From positions 289,415,957 to 289,479,956 of the forward strand of contig NC_081410.1 in assembly GCF_030272615.1 (NCBI RefSeq): a DNA stretch of 64,000 nucleotides, given 5' to 3'. The position numbers and the translations under genes were made by a program. This DNA is from Cryptomeria japonica (taxonomy: Eukaryota; Streptophyta; Pinopsida; Cupressales; Cupressaceae). This document shows positions 58,746 through 64,000 of the stretch, one piece after another. The notes beneath the pieces are model-generated. The model worked only from the letters and a program-made list of their open reading frames with translations. It searched no databases and was not told the DNA's origin. Within the stretch, counting starts at the first letter, position 1, and each line of letters opens with the position of its first letter.

Positions 58746-61700
58746 TTATGACAATAAAGAGTGAAACTTGTCAAAAACCGATTTAAAGCCTTGCATAAAT
58801 GTCTTCATGGATATAGACCATGACTCAAGCAATGAGGTAGCAACCTCACTCTCCATTTGCATCTGGGATACATGTTCCTCCATGGCGTCCAAGGTACTCA
58901 TCTCTTGAGTAACCGTCAAGGCATCCAGATTGAGATAGCATATTTGAAGTATTTGCAGTCTTGGTAGTAGAACTAGTTGTAGTTCTTGCAAATCCTTGAT
59001 CCATTTTCTGATCTCCAACTCAATTCTTGCAGCATAAAGTTGAAACCGGTGAACGGTTTGCCCATAAGCAGTAAAGGAATCATATGGTGTCTTGAAGGTG
59101 CTTATGAATGTCTGCAAATTAGTTTGTAGTTTGTCTTTTTGAGCAAGCACATCATCACAAAATAGATGGGGTTGACATATCTTGCTAAGTAGTAGATTCC
59201 CCTCATCCAGAACATCTTTAATGTCCTTCTGTGCCTTCTACAGATTAGACCGAAGCTCATTCAACTTCTTCACCAAGGCAATGTTCAGAGCCTTTTGATG
59301 CTTCTTTTTTGCATTAGCTTCGGCAATATCTTCCACACATTGCACTTGGTCCTCTACAACCGTGCGTAAGAGCTTCAATTGAGCTAGAGTGGAATCGGTA
59401 CTTGGGAGACTGGTACTGAGAATCAAAATAGTGAGAGTTTCCACCGCAATTTGAATCACATCTTCCTCCTTTTTCCTCCATAATGCATCCAATCTCTCTT
59501 GAGCAAGCTTAATGCTTTGTAGTAGCTTCGTTTCATTTGCAAACTGGAGGTCAATGGGACTGGTGATGTCAGCCGGTTTGGCTTTACCACCGGTTGCCTT
59601 TGGGGTCTCTATATGAGCACTCTTTGCTGCTTCCTCCTTTTCTTTGGCTTTCTACTTATCTTCTTCTGCCTTCTTGCTCTCTTCAACTTCTTTCTTTCTT
59701 TTCTCTTCTTCCTTCTTCCTTTCTTCTTCTTTTTGCTTCTCTTCTTCTTTCCTTTCCTCTTCCTTCTTCTTCTTCTCTACTTCTTGTTTCCGCTCTTCTT
59801 TCTTCTTCTTCTCCACTTCCCATTTCTTCTCATCTTCCTTCTTCTTCTTCTCCTCTTCCTGTTTTTGCTCTTCTTCCTTCTTCTTCTTTGCTTCCTATTT
59901 CTTCTCATCTTCCTTTCTCTTCTCCTCTTCCTTTTGCTTCTTCTCATCCTGTTTCTCCTATCCTACCATTTTTGATGGTGTATTAGGGGTAACATTTTAA
60001 ACATGCAGGGCATCAACATCAATGGGATCCATTTGCTCAGTGACCTGTTCTCCCTCACTGTTATACACCTCATCCGGTTTTGCAATTTCCTGTTCTTGTT
60101 CAGCCTTCTTGTTGGCTTCGGATACTTGATGCAATTTTATAGAAGCTTGAGCATGAGAGTGGGTATCTTTTACCGCCTCAGGGACTTTCCCTTCTAGCAA
60201 CAAGAGTTTCCTTCTTCACATAAAGAAGAAGCCTTTATATTTTTCCATAACTTCATAGAGTTTAGAATTGGACATATCAGGAAAATATTGTGCAAATATT
60301 TCCTCTCTTATTTCCCATTCTTTTTCTATGGCAATGTGCCATTTGTTGTCCAAATAATTATATAAAGAATCTGATGTCACAGATTTAATTTCTAATGGTG
60401 ACCGATCATTAATACATAAATACTGAATGACTGCCTGTTCTACTTCCTCCTTCTCATTATCATTGAAATCATCAAAATAATCTACTAAGTCACTCAACAC
60501 TTTCCTCTTAATATTCTTAATGGTTCTTTGATAATGTGTCAAAGGTTTGTAAGAGGAGATATCAATATTTACCGGTGCTGATGATGCCGGTTCACTGCTG
60601 GTTGCCTTTGTCTTCTTCCTCATTTGCCTAGTCTTCTTAGGCGGTTCTTCAGATACAATGTCTTCTGAGTCTGGTGTGTTGCTTTTTGTTTTTCGCTTTC
60701 TCTCAAAGACTTTGGTGGGTTCAACTTCCGGTTTCTTCTTTTTCGGTGACCGCTTGGTCACTTTAGGACTCGCTGGAGTAACTGGTGCTGATACAGATGG
60801 CACTACCTTTCCTTTCTTCAGTGAGGGCTCCTCAACTAGTGTAACCCTTTCCAGATAAGTGTCAGTTCTCTTCTTTTTAAGATCAAGTGGTGAGGCAAGT
60901 AGGATAGAAGCATACCCATCCAGCATGTCGTATATTACCTCATAACCCATAGGCTCCACTTCTTCCTTTCTAGGCTCAACAACCTCCATTATGCACTCAT
61001 CTACTTTGATGATAAAGAAAATGTCCTCTTCATATTTCTTGACAATATCATTGGATATTCTCACCCTTTGGCTCATCTTGCATCTGAACTCATCAAAGTA
61101 TTTGTTCAAAACTTCAAGGTAATCGGTTCCAACCACTTGTAGACTTTCCCTGATTTGCTTTGAAACCGGTTGGTCAACAGACCACTGAATATCACCGACT
61201 CCTGGAAAGTAGCCTTGGAAGTAGAAGAACAATCCGACCAATAGTTGTCCAAATTTAAATCTCAAGGCATTATCCTATTTTATTGACTTCAGGCTCACCA
61301 GGAGTTGCCTTTGCATACAGGTGCATAAATCAAATGAGGCATCTTCCATAATCATCCTGTACCCAGCATTTACCGCTGCAGCAGAGACAGAGTTGATCTT
61401 GCTAGCATAGAATGTCCGATAACCTATCACCATACAGGCATATTTGACCAGATCATCCTTGATGGTATTGATGGTCATTCCTCGTTGGTCGCTCAGAGAA
61501 TTGATGAGCTTGGTCATATCGGTCTTGCTGATCTTCCTTAGGGCTCGCACTTCTCCAACATTACAAAAACTGGTGACGGCATGAATTGCTTCCAGTGTGA
61601 TGTCATGTGTCCGCTCCAAATACATTTTGTCACCGTGCACTCTGCTTAGAATGATGCGGATGTGATCATCTGTGAATTCTTCAAGGAAATAGACCACATC

Positions 61701-61952
61701 GTGAAGCTTCTTCTTTTCCAAGATGCTAAATTCTGGTTTGATCTTGTTGTCCTTCCTACAGAACAAACTCAACTAAGAATGGATCACCAGATATCCTAGG
61801 TCTTGAATTTTACAATCAATGTAATCTTGAATACCTTCCTCCACTATAACACCAGTGGGTATTTGGGATAGGGCATTATATTTTGCCTTCTGTTGTATGA
61901 AATCAACTGACTCAACGGGTGCACTAGAACTAGAGTGTGTTGTTGAAGCCAT
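58746..61952 (-). pseudogene. Large unknown retroelement ORF (~1068 codons), decayed by stops
   Basis: The frame opens with MASTTHSSSSAPVESVDF (ATG 61950-61952) and ends at TAA 58746-58748 with no frameshift. Stops inside: 61773 (TAG), 61275 (TAG), 60216 (TGA), 59997 (TAA), 59958, 59895, 59652 and 59238 (all TAG). Four zones are visible. A structured N-terminal ~330 residues, with FLEEFTDDHIRIILSRVHG and FKFGQLLVGLFFYFQGYFP, is followed by a basic linker rich in Lys, Pro and Thr. Next comes a second structured block (HYQRTIKNIKRKVLSDLVDY), then an extreme Lys/Glu coiled coil (59640-59945) and a helical C-terminus. None resembles protease, RT, RNase H or integrase. Position after gag and before the purine tract suggests an accessory product translated from the element RNA. 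I do not know the family. Confidence 0.65.
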
Positions 61953-62449
61953 GATAAACAGAGAAACTCAAAAAATACCTTCAAAAGTCAAGATTTAGGG
62001 CTTGCAAATTCTGCTTCGTCACTCACTACTTCAGTTGCTGGATTACTGCTTTCAGTTCCACACTTGACCGATTGATGAAATCTTCAGATTCTTCTTAAAG
62101 GTTTTGAAATCTCTCCGAATTGCAAGACAAATCACCTTTTGTCGCTCTGCACTTGAAAACTCCTTCGCTCAAAAACTGATAAGTGAAAATGACTTGAAAA
62201 TCCCTTTTTAAATGAATTCTTCACCTACCACAATAAATGCTCCACTATTAGGGTGTAAACCCTAATTTGCCTTTTACAGTTTCCAGTCTTTTGCCAATTG
62301 ACAGGTATCACATACCAGTTAAGGTCTTTTACCAGTGTAAACAGGGGGTTTGAAACATTTCACCAATTTGTTCCCCCTAAGCCTTTCTTTAGCTTAGTTT
62401 CCCGGTTCAACGACTTCCACACTAGGTATAGAAATCGGTTCTTCTTAAG

Positions 62450-63690
62450 ACATTTCTTCTGGCTTCTTCTTCAAAGCTTTCTTCATATCTGTTTGAATAG
62501 TTTCAACATCAATCTTTCCTTCCAGAGTGACCGGTATATCATCCGATATATTCTTTCTCATTCTGCAGAATCTTGTTGTATGACCCGGTTTGTTACAATG
62601 ATAGCAAATCATTCCAGGTTCTCTCCAAGGTCCATTATTCATGTTTCCATTCTTCCTTCTGCATGTTGTAGCAGTGTGACCACTACCATGACAAATCAAA
62701 CAGGTTGCTCTCCATCCAGTTATCGCTTGCTAGCCACCGCTTCCTGACTGATAATTGTAGGTATTAAACTGGTTAGGATTTTGGTTCCCAGAGGGTTCAG
62801 GAAAATTCCTTGACTCCTTTGAGGATACCTTTCGGTGTTGTGCATGAAAAACCTACATTCAGATGCTTTATGCCCAAACTTGTTGCATGCATAACAATTT
62901 CCATTGAATCTATTGGATCTAGGCTTATTGTTTAAAAAGTAAGGAAAATTATTGTAAGCCTTGTTTCTACATACATTGGCAGTGTGTCCTTCCTTGAGGC
63001 AATTAAAGCAAATAGGTTTGAACTTTTCTTACCTTATCCTTTGATGTCGGTTGCTTCTTTGATGCTACATCTTTTGCTCCAGAGGTCTCACCTTCTTCAT
63101 ACTCAGAGAAACCAAGTCCAGTGGTATTCTTTACTTGTTTTGCTAATTCAAGCTTTTGTTCTAACTTAACAGTGCTCTTATTGAATTTGGCAAGTATTTC
63201 CTTTGACTCAGTGAGTTCTTTGGTAATAGTAGCATTGGACTCCTTCAAGGTTGCACTCTCAAAAATAGCCAAGTTTAGATCACCTTGCATTTCTTCTTTT
63301 TCCACTTTTCTTTCTTGGAGATGAGCGGTAAGTGCATTGATTTCTTGCTTCATCTTGGAGATCTCATGATCTTTGTCTTTTACCAGATCTTTATCTTTCC
63401 TCTGGTTCTCAAGCTCTTGACACATCCTGATAGTTAGTCCTTCCAATTCCCTTCTTAGGCTGGCATTAGACTCATTCAATTTTTCAACTTCTCCAACTAG
63501 GGCATCCATATCCACTTCATCAGAGGAGCTGTTTTCAGTTAGCTCCATCAACTTCTTAGCATGCTCTCTCCTTTTTGCCAGAGAGGCCTTATACTTGACT
63601 TTGAGTTCATCATAGGCTTTCTCAGACTGAGTGAGCTAATGAGTAAGTTCCCTCATAGTGTATTCCCCCATATCTCTTTCCAAGTGGTCA
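62450..63690 (-). pseudogene. Gag-like frame: coiled coil plus four CCHC zinc knuckles
   Basis: The upstream part (63690-63003) is a long coiled coil (EKLNESNASLRRELEGL, SKMKQEINALTAHLQE) with a TAG at 63636-63638. After a frame break near 63020 come four CX2CX4HX4C knuckles: CFNCLKEGHTANVC (62971-63010), CYACNKFGHKASEC (62852-62895), CLICHGSGHTATTC (62661-62703) and CYHCNKPGHTTRFC (62564-62605). Such knuckles bind the element RNA in the particle. There is no recognisable capsid block between PBS and coil, so the gag is probably truncated or very derived. One or two knuckles are usual in plant elements; four is unusual. Confidence 0.7.
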
Positions 63691-63706
63691 AACTTATAGA
63701 AAGGTT

Positions 63707-63719
63707 GGCTTTGATACCA
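63707..63719 (-). promoter_or_regulatory. Primer binding site of the pol-less element
   Basis: TGGTATCAAAGCC on the minus strand, two bases from the LTR; close to the initiator-Met-tRNA complement. Confidence 0.8.
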
Positions 63720-63721
63720 AT

Positions 63722-64000
63722 TGATGAATACTAAGAGGGGGGGTGAATTAGTATACTAGAAAATACTGAACTTAAACACTTTAATAGTTTAGCAGTAAAC
63801 CGGTATAACAATTTAACTAACAAACCGGTGAACACAAATACAAACCAAACAACAAATAAGGCATTCACCCATAGAAGCACAATCACCATAACACAAGATA
63901 TTTTGACGTGGAAACCCAAATGGGAAAAGCCACAGTGAGATGAAACTCACAAGTAACTATCTGCAGAATAGTAACTAGACTAGTTAAGGTTAGACTGGTT
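63722..64000 (-). repeat. 5' LTR of the pol-less element (partial, runs off window)
   Basis: Plus-strand start TGATGAATACTAAGAGGG; aligns with 57252 onward. The remaining ~900 bp and the right target-site duplication lie outside. Confidence 0.85.

Larger units (their letters stand above)
57252..63721 (-). mobile_element. LTR retroelement without visible pol, carrying gag and a large unknown ORF
   Basis: On the minus strand: LTR (right copy from 63722 outward), PBS 63707-63719, gag-like frame with four CCHC knuckles, a 5'-untranslated gap, a ~1068-codon ORF (61952-58746), purine tract AAAGGGGGAGAT at 58445-58456, and 3' LTR 57252-58444. The internal region is 5277 bp. I see no protease, RT, RNase H or integrase motif in any frame, so it looks non-autonomous. 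Use of an initiator-Met-type PBS is common to copia and gypsy elements, so the parent superfamily is open. Confidence 0.75.

Noticed and set aside
59594-60000. Three overlapping plus-strand Ser/Leu/Phe-rich ORFs
   Set aside because: They are shadows of the Lys/Glu coiled-coil region of the minus-strand ORF.

Overview
The window looks like accessory chromatin from a plant with a very large genome, most plausibly a gymnosperm (conifer). That placement is an inference from very low gene density, nested and decayed LTR retrotransposons, plant mobile domain (PMD) fragments and an intronless organelle-type PPR-DYW gene; nothing in the sequence names the species. Only one clearly intact host gene is visible: the DYW-class PPR gene at 36992-39256 (minus). 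Small host-gene remnants are two or three exons of an unknown membrane protein (31733-32399, minus) and a piece of a polygalacturonase-beta-subunit (FxxY repeat) gene (52741-53111, minus).

Layout. 1-13592: most of a Tat-lineage Ty3/gypsy element on the minus strand, with 5' LTR 12819-13592, PBS, a 2.2 kb leader carrying two phased short-motif arrays, one long gag-pol frame broken only by stop codons, two RNase H domains, and an antisense PMD ORF at the window edge; its 3' LTR lies outside. It is inserted in an older, heavily decayed plus-strand gypsy element (13593-16735). 17.0-18.3 kb holds an antisense PMD fragment, two tandem duplications and a dispersed repeat. 18.5-30.8 kb is a complex of two giant imperfect palindromes built from an 84-bp repeat with an 8-bp dyad, pyrimidine/purine blocks, a 20-bp array and a few single-copy segments.

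31-39.8 kb is the most gene-like part, with the exon fragment, a gag fragment, the PPR gene and two copies of a dispersed repeat upstream of gene starts. 39791-51924 is an LTR-A-LTR-B-LTR array of two gypsy elements sharing the middle LTR. Copy A carries a 1452-bp solo LTR with a perfect 5-bp duplication. The array sits in a dispersed repeat whose uninterrupted relatives elsewhere in the window show the empty site. 52-57.2 kb has more dispersed repeat copies, the FxxY pseudogene and a ~169-bp tandem array carrying the same dyad. 57252-64000 is an LTR element on the minus strand that has a gag with four CCHC knuckles and a ~1068-codon ORF of unknown function, but no protease, reverse transcriptase or integrase that I can see.

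Almost all retroelement frames are dead through scattered stop codons, mostly TAG and TGA, as expected from C-to-T decay of methylated DNA. No tRNA, rRNA or CRISPR locus was recognised.
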